From: an uncultured Alphaproteobacteria bacterium
GTDB lineage: Bacteria; Pseudomonadota; Alphaproteobacteria; RF32; CAG-239
DNA length: 36,713 nucleotides
Assembly (NCBI GenBank): GCA_944393725.1
Contig: CALYBC010000011.1
Span: 1 to 36,713, forward strand
Reading direction: 5' to 3'
Part shown: one piece after another, positions 15,922-25,898 of the stretch
How the letters are laid out: each line of letters starts with the position of its first letter
Numbering within the stretch: position 1 is the first letter of the stretch
Program-made: the position numbers and the translations under genes
Notes under the pieces: generated by a model
Database searches by the model: none
The model's input: only the letters and a program-made list of their open reading frames with translations
What the model was told of the DNA's origin: nothing

Positions 15922-18900
15922 ATGGGCAAAATGTCGAGAATATGGAAGCTGGTTTTAGGTATTTCTGCAGTAATAAGTCTGCATGGCATCGGCTATGCGG
16001 CGGTTACCTCATTATCGGACAGTGAATTTGCCGTTCGTGCCACGACCTACGGCCAAACCCCGATTCCGCAACAAAAAGCCCCACAAGCATCGGACGGCCC
16101 TTCCGTTGGTTGTAAATCTGCAGTTACGTGCCCTAATAATTATATAAATTCTTACTCGCAATGTGAATTCGCAGGACCTAATTATAATAGTCCAACAGAT
16201 TGTGCTAAATACGAATGCTGCAGTGGTCAAACCGATATAATGCTTGATCTGTGCCCGGACGACTTCATATACATTGCGAATATCACTAAATTTGAAGAAG
16301 CAAAAAAGGTAATTGATGTTGGAGTTGTTGATTTATGTTATGGCAACAATCGTAGCAACGGAAAAGCTGTATTATCTAACAATAATATTTCAATGTGTCT
16401 CTATCGAGGATTAATACCAGCCTTCACCGATAAGAGTCTTAGTAGTGATACTTTTACTAAAGCCGATGACTATAATGCAACACTAGGAACTTGTACCAAC
16501 TCTCGAGATGAAAGTATTAGGTATTATGGATATGTAGATCCATCGGATGAAAAAAACTACAAATCTCTCATTACTTGTCCCGCATCAAATTATAGTGGGC
16601 CAAGTACAGATTCGGATATGTGCAACGAAGATGATCCCGCGAATGAGCATGCTGCAATTCCTTGTCAGGTGCAGTGCGGTGAAGATAGCTTAATGTGTTT
16701 GGCCTTTACATGTAGTTATGACACTCTGCAAACCTGCGGAGCGTTGGTCGAGGCAAAAGAGAGTGAAGGCTATCACCCTACCGATATAGCAGATGAATAT
16801 AGTCCACGCACCCCTGTCGCATGTAAACAAGGTTCTAAAATTGGTTATGTCGGCTTCTATTGTAAAGGGTATGATCTTGGAAATAACTCGAGTTGTAAGC
16901 CGTTTGAAGGAGGAGGATCTGAAAGTTGCCATTTCAGAGTAAATGCCACCGACGATGAAGATACATATTTCTACAAATGTACAGGCTGTGGTACTGATTA
17001 TATAACCAAAGAAGAGTCTTGTGCTGACCAAGCTGATTATGAAAATTGCTTACAACAATCTTATTGTAGTTCCAATGAATGTGTATTGGACAAAGATGCC
17101 GACGGAAATATTATACAAAAATGTGATGATTGGAGTCGAGAAACCTCCTGTAGCTATTTAATGTCTAAGTACCAGGTGATAGATATGCCTAGTGGAGGTT
17201 GTGAAAGTACATATGATTATGAAGATCCGGATGAGTGCGTATATAAAGATTCGAATGGTTTTAACAAATTTAAAGAGGTGTGTACCTATTGTGGTAGCTC
17301 GTACTCTTCTTTAGAAGAGGCAACAACCAAATGTACAGAGGTTAATGGTGAGCCTAGGTTATGTTCATATCAAACCGATCCCAATAACAAAGTCTATGCC
17401 GGATGTACATGTCCTACCGGTTGGAAAACCAAAAGAGATTTCTGCTCAGCCAATAATAATTTTGGCAAAAGCAGTTCAAGTGATTGTACCTCTTATGTCG
17501 AGGGTGTCAAAGCTTGTCAAACTTATCCGGCAGATGAGAATTATAATGAAACTGTTTACGAAAGTTTTGATTGCCAGTCCGATTATAAAACTCAAGCCGA
17601 GTGGTGTGCCGCCAATGCCGATAATATTGTCTCCGGATATGATTGTATGACCGACTATGTCGGATACGGTACTGCTTGTACCGTTCTCAAAGCTCAGACC
17701 GGTAATGATGCAGACATTAAATATACCAGCTATGTCCTAAAATGTCCGGATGGACAAGAGGTGCAAGAAAAAGAAAGTGATTGCAAAGTAACAGGTGATG
17801 ACACATCCTCTGTTAATACAATTCAATGTTATCAAGCCTCAACAGATGGAACCTATACAGCAGACGGCCTCAGGTATTTATGCAGATGTCCCTATAACTA
17901 CGGCACCACTTGTGAAGATTCCACCAAGGAACGCGGTGGCACCGCTTGTACTTATGATACCGACGAAAATGGTCTTCCCATAACCAAATACAAAAATTGT
18001 AACTACATTTGTGGCTCAGAATACGCCAAAGAATATTCCGATACCACCAATGATTGTCCCAATGTCGGGGTTTATTCGGCCGGTGTCAGAGGCGGAAACG
18101 ATAATCCGGAAATGTGCACCAAGACAGGTACCAGAGAGGAAAAATACATCTGTGCTTGTCCACCAAACTTTAAAACCCTCAACGAGTGGTGCAGTGAAAA
18201 ATTCGGCTTAAATGAAGACGGCAGTATGACCGATGAGTACCGTGAATGTGTTTATAATTATACCGGCTCCGGACCCGCTTGTAGTTATGATATCGGTAAA
18301 AGTAAATATGCCGAATATATGCGCTTTTGCCCCTCTGATCGCCCGCTTTATTACAGTGAAGAAGATTGCCAATTTATCGGTGGTGAGCTTGACTATACCT
18401 GTAATGACGAAAATGCCAACCAACGCGTGGTTTGTAAATGTCTGAGTACTTATTATAATCCGGCAGCAACTGAAGGCGATGAAGACTTTTGTGATGTCCA
18501 AAGTGTTACGGTTGAAGATGCCGACAAAGAAATAAAATCAGATGATTATACCGCGGAGCCCAGTGGTATAACTTGTGATTTGGAAGGCAACGACAATCTC
18601 AAATATCGCGACTGTGTTGCCAAATGCGATGGCTTATTGGCTACTGCTGCCAAAGACGGAGCTTACAGGTACCTAAGTTCCGAAGAGTCAACACCTACCT
18701 CTACTTTGTGCAAGATGGAGATGGGTAATGGTGCTAAGTTTGGCTTTGAAAGTCAGGCCTATTGCTCGGCCAACAATACCTTAGTTTATCCATGCTATTG
18801 TCCGGCATCTTTCGTTGAGTGTTCGGAAGATAATCAACTTCCGGCCGAAAATGCCACTATGTGCCGCTCCGGCGATAAAACTTATTACAGTGCATGCAGC

Positions 18901-21900
18901 TTTGCCGAATGCTCCGAAGAAAGCTCAACCATAGCCATTGAAGATAATTCTAAAGAATATCAAGAATTAGTTAATACCTATGGTTCCGGAGCCGAAATAA
19001 AGAAATGCACTTTAGATGGCGAAGAAAAATGGCAAATAAGTTGTGATAGCTCGACCTACACAAATCCTTGCGATTATCCTTATGAGCAACCGGAGGGGAG
19101 TAATTTCTGCAAGTACGGTGATGGTTCGACCCTGATGAAAAACGGCCGTCCGCATTACCTCGACGGTGCTTGCAAAATTCTCAAAGAGTTGAGTGAATGC
19201 GGCAAAAATGTTATGATTAATGGCGAAAAAGTTACTTCCATGACCATTGCCTCGGTGGTTAACAGCGAAAATGAATGTGCCGCCAAGCACGGTTCCGGAA
19301 TATCGGTTCAGCTATGCGAATACGGAGCCGATTCCGGATATAAGAGAGCCTACAACTGTTATTATGACCCGAGCGAGTTTAAATATACCACGGCCAACTG
19401 CGGTGTCCGCCATGATTTAACCGGTGAATATGTGATTATAAACGGCCAAAAAACTTGGAAGGAATGTTTGTGTGCCAGTGCCTACAAACATCACAAATAC
19501 AACTGTGGCGGGCTACTTTCCGGTAACGCTTGCCAGCAAGAGATTACCACAGATTTTATGAGCAGAGATTCTTCGGTTAATGAGGCAGTCAACGAAGGCT
19601 ATCTCAAGCTTGGGCAGAGCTTGCCGTTATATCCTTATTGCGAGTGCTCGGCCGAATACACCGAAGTTTGTGACGAAGACGGCAGTGGTCGCTATCAAGG
19701 TGTAGGCACCGCCTGCAACGGTAAGTATAAATCTTGCCAATGTGTTCCCGATGAATTGCCCGAAAACTGGGCCGACAACTACTATGGCTGCCCCGGCGGC
19801 AAAAAGCCTACCGGTGTATGGAAAGACAACGGTTGCGGCAAGAAATACTACCAATGTTCGGTTATAGAATGTACTTGGGAATATACCGAAAAATGCGATG
19901 CCCCGCTAATTCCGGTTGGTCAAGCTTGCCAAGACAATCAAGGTAATGTCGGCGGCTATAAGGCTTGTTCTTGTCCGGCAGAGTATAAAGTATGTCCTAC
20001 CGGTCAGGTCGGTATCGGCGAACCTTGTAATCTCAAAGGCGTATCATATTACAAAGAATGTGAGCCGCAGAGTAATTGTACTTCCTTGGCAACCGAAACT
20101 TGCTCCGGACCATTGCAGATTGGTGTAAATCCTTGTACTCGCGACAACACAACCTATTATGAATCCTGCACCTGTGCCAATGGTTATGACCAGGCCTGCG
20201 GCGAAGGTGAGGTCGGTGTCGGCAACTACTGTGAACTCAATGGTGTAAAATATTACAAAGAATGCACCAAGCCCGAAACCAACGAATGCACCCCCGGACA
20301 TGTTACTGCTTGTGATACCAATCAAGAAAGCTATTCGCCCTGCGTATCGACCGATGCTGAGGGCAAACAGATTATCAAATACTTATGTAAATGCCCGAGT
20401 AACTGGCAAGCTTGTGATTCCGGCAGTGGAGATAAATGTACGCAAACCAATGCCGACGGCAGTAAGGTGACCTATTGGAGTGAATGTAATGCTTCGGCCG
20501 CTAATTGTACCCCATTCCAAGAAGAAACCTACAAGGTTTGTACCTCTGCTCAAATCGGCGAGGGCGGTAGTTGTACTTCCACCACAACCGGCACCGGCGA
20601 AGATGGTTCGTCAACCTCTACCAGTGTGGTTAAATATGCTTCTTGCCGCGATACCAACAATTGTTTGACCAATGGCTTCAAATATTCTTGCTCCGGTTAT
20701 GATCCGGCATATTTAGGTGAATCCTGCATTGATGAAAACGGCAACAAGCTCTACAAATCTTGCCCTTGCCCAAGCAGTTACAAAACCTGTGATACTCAAA
20801 ATGCCACCAAAGGACAAAAATGTACACCTTTGAATTCGGACGGTAGTTTTGGCACCACGGTTTATTCTACTTGTGAATGTGACCGTACCAAGTATAAATA
20901 TACCTGTCAGGCTGAAGCAACCGGCAACAAAGGCATTGTTCCGCCCAGCGGTAACGATTATTGCGAAGTGGTCGAGACTTCAACCACTACCACCACCGAT
21001 CCTGATACCGGCGAAACCTCTACCTCGACCCAAGAAACCAGAACCAAATACTATAAAAGTTGCGAATGTGCTGCAGATTACAAATATTCGTGCTCCGGTG
21101 CAGCTTCCGGCGAGGTTCTGCCCTCGGGTTATGAAAATGATTATTGCCAGATAAATTCTTCCAAATTTTACAAAGGTTGCGATTGCTCGTCAACATATTC
21201 GGTAACGGCTGCTGATTGTAATGCCGAACCCGGAGCCATGGTCAATGTTAATGAAGGTTCATGTACGGTCAGAGGGGTTGTCACCACATCAGACGGCGGA
21301 ACTAAAGCCAATGATACCTACTACAAGGGATGTATGTGCAAATCACAGTTTACTCTGACATGTACCGATAATACCAATTATGATCAGACAGGTTTAACTT
21401 CTTGTGGGCTTAACGGGACCCCGCTTTATGACAGATGTTTATGCAAACGTGAAGGAACAGTAGTATGCGATCAGGTCAAAGATGGTAATAATGTCGTTAC
21501 AGGTGTTAATTCGTGCCGTGACCAATATACTAATGTCGATGGTTCACCATATCCTACTGGTGATGAATTCTATACCAGTTGTAGCTGTCCTAATGACTAT
21601 ACCGTATTAGCAACTTCTTGCAATTCTGCCATTTATAATATCCCAACTAAATATTGCCAGCAAGGAGATAGCAGCGATAGATATTATTCGGTTACCGGAT
21701 GTACCTGTAGGTCAGATTTGTTTGACACCACAAAAACTTCGGCTACTAATAATGCTGAGACTTATTGCGGATCGGCAAGTGTTAACATTAACATTACAGA
21801 AAATCAGTTTTGCTTAAATTATCAGACTGGTGACTATCACCCAGCAAAAAATTTGTGTTGTGATGAACCAGTTCCAGCCGGTTATACAAAATTTAGCGAG

Positions 21901-22680
21901 ACTAAATATGGTACGGTTGACAAAATGAAAGCCGAGTTGGGTAGCAGTTTAGATAGTACGGTTAAAAGATTATGCGGACATAAGTATGCGGTCAACTTTT
22001 TTCATGATTGCAACGGATATATATATTATCAATGTATTGGAGACCTTGATCCATCCAAGACTTATTACACTCAAGCAGAGTGTCGAACCTTAAGTGCGCG
22101 ACACAACAACGGGGATAGTACAAAATTAGTAGCAACAGGTAATGTTGGAAATGTTATAGTCAATGGTGGCCTCATATTCTTATATGAAAATTGCTCGTGT
22201 CCAGCATCTTATAATCAACAAGAGGATTGTGGAAGTGTACAAAATGGTACTGTCAACCTACTAACAACCGGATTTAAGGGGCCAATGTGTTTTGATTATT
22301 CTCATCATAAAAGGACAGAGAGCATTGATAAATCTCGCGAGGGCTATATTACAAGTGATTCAACATCATGCGCCGTTATTAAAGATGATGGCTACAAGTG
22401 TGAAAATTTGGACGGTGTCGTTCGCTACGACTGGACAAAATGTAGATGCGATGAAACAGTATACAGCGTTAAAGAGGAAACCAGTCACATAGGTTTATGT
22501 GGTTGGTATAAGGAAGCAGATTGTCATTTCAAGTATTGTGTAGGAGTTAATAGTGCAGGAACACTAGAAGTGCGTAGAACTGAACGGTTTGATGGTCAAG
22601 GTAGTGGTAATTCAGATGATTGGGATCCTGATAAGGTTTGCAAAAGCGATGACGGTAATACAATCAAATGTATATATTAA
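15922..22680 (+). CDS. Giant secreted cysteine-rich repeat protein
   Basis: The protein has 2252 residues. Residues 1-27 look like a Sec signal peptide (basic start, IWKLVLGISAVISLHG core, cleavage near GYAA). The mature part is dominated by Cys: in sampled stretches about one residue in eight to ten. The spacing recurs as [Y/W]-K-T-x3-[F/W]-C followed by G-x-x-C, then K-Y/YY-x3-C-x-C-P. Examples are CTCPTGWKTKRDFC (~494), CACPPNFKTLNEWC (~742), CPAEYKVCPTGQVGIGEPC (~1350) and GVGNYCELNGVKYYKEC (~1430). Units are longer in the first half and about 35-60 residues later. I see no C-terminal anchor, catalytic motif or known adhesin domain. A disulfide-stabilised extracellular or surface filament is my inference. 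The first and last kilobase are richer in A/T at third positions than the middle. I do not recognise the family. Confidence 0.9.
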   Translation: MGKMSRIWKLVLGISAVISLHGIGYAAVTSLSDSEFAVRATTYGQTPIPQQKAPQASDGPSVGCKSAVTCPNNYINSYSQCEFAGPNYNSPTDCAKYECCSGQTDIMLDLCPDDFIYIANITKFEEAKKVIDVGVVDLCYGNNRSNGKAVLSNNNISMCLYRGLIPAFTDKSLSSDTFTKADDYNATLGTCTNSRDESIRYYGYVDPSDEKNYKSLITCPASNYSGPSTDSDMCNEDDPANEHAAIPCQVQCGEDSLMCLAFTCSYDTLQTCGALVEAKESEGYHPTDIADEYSPRTPVACKQGSKIGYVGFYCKGYDLGNNSSCKPFEGGGSESCHFRVNATDDEDTYFYKCTGCGTDYITKEESCADQADYENCLQQSYCSSNECVLDKDADGNIIQKCDDWSRETSCSYLMSKYQVIDMPSGGCESTYDYEDPDECVYKDSNGFNKFKEVCTYCGSSYSSLEEATTKCTEVNGEPRLCSYQTDPNNKVYAGCTCPTGWKTKRDFCSANNNFGKSSSSDCTSYVEGVKACQTYPADENYNETVYESFDCQSDYKTQAEWCAANADNIVSGYDCMTDYVGYGTACTVLKAQTGNDADIKYTSYVLKCPDGQEVQEKESDCKVTGDDTSSVNTIQCYQASTDGTYTADGLRYLCRCPYNYGTTCEDSTKERGGTACTYDTDENGLPITKYKNCNYICGSEYAKEYSDTTNDCPNVGVYSAGVRGGNDNPEMCTKTGTREEKYICACPPNFKTLNEWCSEKFGLNEDGSMTDEYRECVYNYTGSGPACSYDIGKSKYAEYMRFCPSDRPLYYSEEDCQFIGGELDYTCNDENANQRVVCKCLSTYYNPAATEGDEDFCDVQSVTVEDADKEIKSDDYTAEPSGITCDLEGNDNLKYRDCVAKCDGLLATAAKDGAYRYLSSEESTPTSTLCKMEMGNGAKFGFESQAYCSANNTLVYPCYCPASFVECSEDNQLPAENATMCRSGDKTYYSACSFAECSEESSTIAIEDNSKEYQELVNTYGSGAEIKKCTLDGEEKWQISCDSSTYTNPCDYPYEQPEGSNFCKYGDGSTLMKNGRPHYLDGACKILKELSECGKNVMINGEKVTSMTIASVVNSENECAAKHGSGISVQLCEYGADSGYKRAYNCYYDPSEFKYTTANCGVRHDLTGEYVIINGQKTWKECLCASAYKHHKYNCGGLLSGNACQQEITTDFMSRDSSVNEAVNEGYLKLGQSLPLYPYCECSAEYTEVCDEDGSGRYQGVGTACNGKYKSCQCVPDELPENWADNYYGCPGGKKPTGVWKDNGCGKKYYQCSVIECTWEYTEKCDAPLIPVGQACQDNQGNVGGYKACSCPAEYKVCPTGQVGIGEPCNLKGVSYYKECEPQSNCTSLATETCSGPLQIGVNPCTRDNTTYYESCTCANGYDQACGEGEVGVGNYCELNGVKYYKECTKPETNECTPGHVTACDTNQESYSPCVSTDAEGKQIIKYLCKCPSNWQACDSGSGDKCTQTNADGSKVTYWSECNASAANCTPFQEETYKVCTSAQIGEGGSCTSTTTGTGEDGSSTSTSVVKYASCRDTNNCLTNGFKYSCSGYDPAYLGESCIDENGNKLYKSCPCPSSYKTCDTQNATKGQKCTPLNSDGSFGTTVYSTCECDRTKYKYTCQAEATGNKGIVPPSGNDYCEVVETSTTTTTDPDTGETSTSTQETRTKYYKSCECAADYKYSCSGAASGEVLPSGYENDYCQINSSKFYKGCDCSSTYSVTAADCNAEPGAMVNVNEGSCTVRGVVTTSDGGTKANDTYYKGCMCKSQFTLTCTDNTNYDQTGLTSCGLNGTPLYDRCLCKREGTVVCDQVKDGNNVVTGVNSCRDQYTNVDGSPYPTGDEFYTSCSCPNDYTVLATSCNSAIYNIPTKYCQQGDSSDRYYSVTGCTCRSDLFDTTKTSATNNAETYCGSASVNINITENQFCLNYQTGDYHPAKNLCCDEPVPAGYTKFSETKYGTVDKMKAELGSSLDSTVKRLCGHKYAVNFFHDCNGYIYYQCIGDLDPSKTYYTQAECRTLSARHNNGDSTKLVATGNVGNVIVNGGLIFLYENCSCPASYNQQEDCGSVQNGTVNLLTTGFKGPMCFDYSHHKRTESIDKSREGYITSDSTSCAVIKDDGYKCENLDGVVRYDWTKCRCDETVYSVKEETSHIGLCGWYKEADCHFKYCVGVNSAGTLEVRRTERFDGQGSGNSDDWDPDKVCKSDDGNTIKCIY

Positions 22681-22710
22681 GAACAATAAAGTTTTTATTG
22701 CGATTGTAAC

Positions 22711-22769
22711 GCACTACACCGCACAACACCGCACAACACAACACTACACTACACTACACTACACACACC
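22711..22769. repeat. A/C-rich simple tandem repeat
   Basis: Degenerate GCACAACACC units lead into four exact CACTA pentamers (22742-22761) and a CA run. The plus strand is almost entirely A and C here. The tract lies 30 bases after the giant gene's stop codon and before its terminator, in the 3' untranslated region. Confidence 0.9.
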
Positions 22770-22817
22770 TTCCTTTAGCCTTATCTGATTTTATACAGAG
22801 GGTTTATAGGTAATCTT

Positions 22818-22847
22818 TCCCCCGTTCTGGTAGCGGGGGATTTTTTT
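22818..22847 (+). terminator. Rho-independent terminator of the giant gene
   Basis: TCCCCCG / CGGGGGA stem (22818-22824, 22834-22840), nine-base loop, then seven T. It is strong and plus-strand oriented. Confidence 0.93.
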
Positions 22848-22952
22848 GTAAGTTATATTATCACAAGATAAACTGCCCGCTGCAACTAAGTTTCAAATAT
22901 TATTGATTGAAGAAGCACTAAAATATTGCAAGATCGTTCTATCTCATTTACA

Positions 22953-22982
22953 CCAAAGCCCCGAGTGTTTTCGGGGCTTTGG
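22953..22982. terminator. Strong hairpin, probable minus-strand terminator
   Basis: A perfect 12-bp stem CCAAAGCCCCGA / TCGGGGCTTTGG has a six-base loop. It stands 38 bases beyond the minus-strand stop at 23021, so it probably ends that gene, although no long T-run follows on either strand. The remaining sequence between 22848 and 22952 holds nothing I can name. Confidence 0.6.
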
Positions 22983-23020
22983 ATAAAGCACTAAATAAGT
23001 CTTTAGCTGCCATAATATTA

Positions 23021-25699
23021 TCAAGCTCTTTGTGCAGAATTATGACTCCTTACGGCTTCGCTTAAATTAATTTTTTCTGTTTTAGCCCTGTTTTTACCGG
23101 AGTTGGCTTTATTGAAGGTCGACATTTTTCCTTCAACCACTTTGCCTAATATTTGCCCGCGTAATGTAGTCTTTTGCCCCGGAGTCAAATCTTTTGAATT
23201 TTCAACAAGCATCAAATTCTTTACTCCTTGTTTGGCATATTTAGGCAATAACTTAAATGCATCGTCATTTTCAACCTCTTTTATATCCTTATCCTTAAAT
23301 TTTTCTGCTGTTTTTGCTACCGTCGAAACAATGGTAACCTTATTGCTGTCGTGAACACTACTTATACCGGCATTGGCTTTTTCATCATTAATCCAGTCTT
23401 TAATTTCCGCAGCTCCCTCCATCATCTGAAGTTCTCTAGCTGCGGCAACTTCTCTTAAAAATACCGCCTCTGCCGATTTAGCGCCGAATGTTTCATTGAT
23501 TTCGGCAAAAGCTATTTTCTCACCTTTTTGGATACCTTCAATCATTTTAATCTTTTTTATTTGTTCTTCTTGCGATGCCGAGTTTGATACTGCGCTAATC
23601 ATCACCTTTTCCATGCTCATTTTTTCTTCCGTTGTCTTATCTGCACCTGTTTTTTGAGCCTGTGGTGATTGTTCCGCAGTACTTTCCTTGGTCTCGTTAC
23701 TTTTTACTTGCGCCTCTGATGTCTTAACCTCTGCTTCAGCTTGTTTTGTTTCGGCATTTGCCTGTCTTACCTCAGATTCTGCTCGTTTAACCTCTTGTTC
23801 TTGCATCTTTTCTTGTTGTTGGATTTCTTTCCAATGTGCGATCTCTTTTTCTACGGCCTCACGATTGTTTACCACAATATTGTTTTCGGCAAATTTTTGC
23901 AGCATAGCTTCTTTGGTCGCTCCGTCAAAACCGCCGTTTAGGTTAACATTGGTAATTCCGTCGGCAACCATTTGTTTTACCAAAATATCAATTTCGTTAC
24001 CCTCCGGAGAACGTTTTTGCCCATAGGCGTCACGTGCAGAGATAAAATAATCATTACTATCTTTGCTGGCACCGACAACCAAGGTATTGCCATTTTCGGC
24101 AGTATAGAAATTCTCACCATCACCTTTGGCGTAACCATCAAGACTAAAGTTAAAGAACCTATCATCATAATTATACTCACTCCCCATTATCGAAGCTCGA
24201 CCGGCTGGGGCGGTTTCTTTTACTTCTTCGGCTTGGTTCTGATATTGTGCTGCCTCAGCCTCTAAAGTGGTTGCATTTTGTTGTTCTTGATGAATTGTTT
24301 CTTGTTGATTATCGCTTTGTTTTTCTTCCGCAGTTTTTTCTTCATTAGCAGATTTTTTAGCGGTTATTTTTTGTTTTATGCTCTCAATTTCATTGTCGGA
24401 AAGCCCCTGTGCTTTTAAGAAAGCATCAGCACTTTCAAATCCCAAATCTTTGCACATCTGCTGCAAAACGGCATCTGTCGTAATTATCTCGCGATTGACC
24501 AACTCATTTTCCGGTAGCTGACCTCCGTTTAATTTCATGTATGCTTGTAATTTAGGGTCTTTTGCCATGGCCTCGGCATACTGATATTGAATCTTAGCAA
24601 CTTTGTCATTCAATATTGTATTAAGCTTATCCAAAGGTTTATCTTTGCTGTTAAATTCTCTAGCACCCAATGATTCGAGAGTTGTTTCCTTTAATTTTTC
24701 TAACTCTGAGCTGCGTTCGGTGCAGGCTTTACTCATAGCCTCAAGCTGAGCAGCTCTTTTAGCTTGAGCTTCCAGAAGCTTTCTGTCAAAATATTGGTTA
24801 CCTGAGTTTTCGGCGGTAAATCCAGCAATTTTGTCTTGCAATTTTTTCAAATCACTCTGATTTGCTCTTTTTAATATTCTTTTTTGCAATCGCTCTTCCG
24901 AAGCTCTAAAAAACAACTTAAACTTAGCGCCCAGTTTTTTACCAAATTGCTTACTCATCCACTTTGTTGACGCATCTATGTTTTTGAGTTTCATAACCGC
25001 TTCAAGTTTTTGAGTGTTTCTTTCGACCGCATTATCATTTCGGTCTGCGAACCAACCTCGTGCTTTATAATATTGTTTTGTAAACCAATTTCCGGCATTT
25101 GTTTTTTTCGTACTCCAATATGCCGAAGGATCCATATCGCGTATGGCCTTTTCCAGTTTTAATTTTTGCCCGACCTTCCAAAAAGACAGGCTATCTTTCT
25201 TATTTTCTAATGTTTGTTGTAATTGGCTATTGATACTGAAGCCACCGTCAAATCTATATGTTGCCGTTGCAATTTGAGCTTCTTTAATCAAATCGTTAAC
25301 ATCGTCTTTGCCACTGCGTTTTTTATATGAGGAGATTGCATCTGTCAGCTCTTTGGCATCTACCTCGACCATATTTTCGCTTACCGCCATGCCCGTAGTT
25401 GCCATGCCGGCTCTGACTTTTCTATCGGAGGCAAAATCTTTCACCGCTCTGTCCGCTAACTGCTTTTGTTCTTGCAAAATACCTTGATCACCGCCTAAAA
25501 GCTCCTTTAATTTTTCTTTGTTCTCCGGCGTATTATCAATAACCAACTCACCTTTAAGATACTGATCTAAAAAGAAACTAAAGCTTTTTTGCGAGCTAAA
25601 CTCTCCGCTCATGAATTCTTTTCCAACATATTCACGGCGGTCTTGATTATTATTTATGGCTTCAAACTCCGGTGAAGTTTCTCTATCCTCAATAGGCAT
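23021..25699 (-). CDS. Large charged coiled-coil protein with a possible LPD7-like domain
   Basis: The protein has 892 residues, with no signal peptide and no membrane segment, and is very rich in Lys, Glu, Ala and Gln. Residues ~505-610 contain NFYTAENGNTLVVGASKDSN, then ILVKQMVADGITNVNLNGGF and KFAENNIVVNN. This order (beta-hairpin, helix, then a short 'x-x-V-N-G' strand and 'A-x-x-N-x-I-x-V') recalls the LPD7 domain found beside relaxases and in polyvalent proteins; I hold this loosely. Residues ~610-670 are a regular EAEV/QAxAE coiled coil. The start ATG 25699 has GGGAG upstream. The gene is divergent from the barrel pair. Its upstream region shares TGTCAAAATTTTG with that of the protein at 1-1838. 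The function is unknown; a cytoplasmic scaffold or an injected/effector-like protein are possible. Confidence 0.85.
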   Translation of the reverse strand: MPIEDRETSPEFEAINNNQDRREYVGKEFMSGEFSSQKSFSFFLDQYLKGELVIDNTPENKEKLKELLGGDQGILQEQKQLADRAVKDFASDRKVRAGMATTGMAVSENMVEVDAKELTDAISSYKKRSGKDDVNDLIKEAQIATATYRFDGGFSINSQLQQTLENKKDSLSFWKVGQKLKLEKAIRDMDPSAYWSTKKTNAGNWFTKQYYKARGWFADRNDNAVERNTQKLEAVMKLKNIDASTKWMSKQFGKKLGAKFKLFFRASEERLQKRILKRANQSDLKKLQDKIAGFTAENSGNQYFDRKLLEAQAKRAAQLEAMSKACTERSSELEKLKETTLESLGAREFNSKDKPLDKLNTILNDKVAKIQYQYAEAMAKDPKLQAYMKLNGGQLPENELVNREIITTDAVLQQMCKDLGFESADAFLKAQGLSDNEIESIKQKITAKKSANEEKTAEEKQSDNQQETIHQEQQNATTLEAEAAQYQNQAEEVKETAPAGRASIMGSEYNYDDRFFNFSLDGYAKGDGENFYTAENGNTLVVGASKDSNDYFISARDAYGQKRSPEGNEIDILVKQMVADGITNVNLNGGFDGATKEAMLQKFAENNIVVNNREAVEKEIAHWKEIQQQEKMQEQEVKRAESEVRQANAETKQAEAEVKTSEAQVKSNETKESTAEQSPQAQKTGADKTTEEKMSMEKVMISAVSNSASQEEQIKKIKMIEGIQKGEKIAFAEINETFGAKSAEAVFLREVAAARELQMMEGAAEIKDWINDEKANAGISSVHDSNKVTIVSTVAKTAEKFKDKDIKEVENDDAFKLLPKYAKQGVKNLMLVENSKDLTPGQKTTLRGQILGKVVEGKMSTFNKANSGKNRAKTEKINLSEAVRSHNSAQRA

Positions 25700-25898
25700 T
25701 TTACAATCTCCCTACCAAAAAAAACTGTATACTATTAAAATATCATTAAATGGGTTAATTATCAATTAATATGTCAAAATTTTGTCAAAATTAACAAATT
25801 CGTAACACAAAACTGTGTATAAGCTAAAGGGGCGCTTGTAGTTTTAATAAGCTTGCCGTACTTTTATAGAAAAGTGTGGTTCAACTGGGAATTTCTAA
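25700..25898. promoter_or_regulatory. Divergent control region with repeated TGTCAAAATT and a TTAA-N7-TTAA site
   Basis: TGTCAAAATTTTG at 25772-25784 overlaps a second TGTCAAAATT at 25783-25792. On the minus strand each gives TTGACA; the one at 25788-25783 with TTGATA at 25765-25760 (17 bp) is a possible promoter for the 892-residue protein. TTAA-N7-TTAA (25755-25769) matches the CtrA consensus. TATAGA at 25865-25870 may be the -10 for the plus-strand barrel genes. Confidence 0.4.

Noticed and set aside
22589..22813. Plus-strand frame running through the CACTA repeat
   Set aside because: It mostly overlaps the giant gene in another frame, and the rest is low-complexity repeat.
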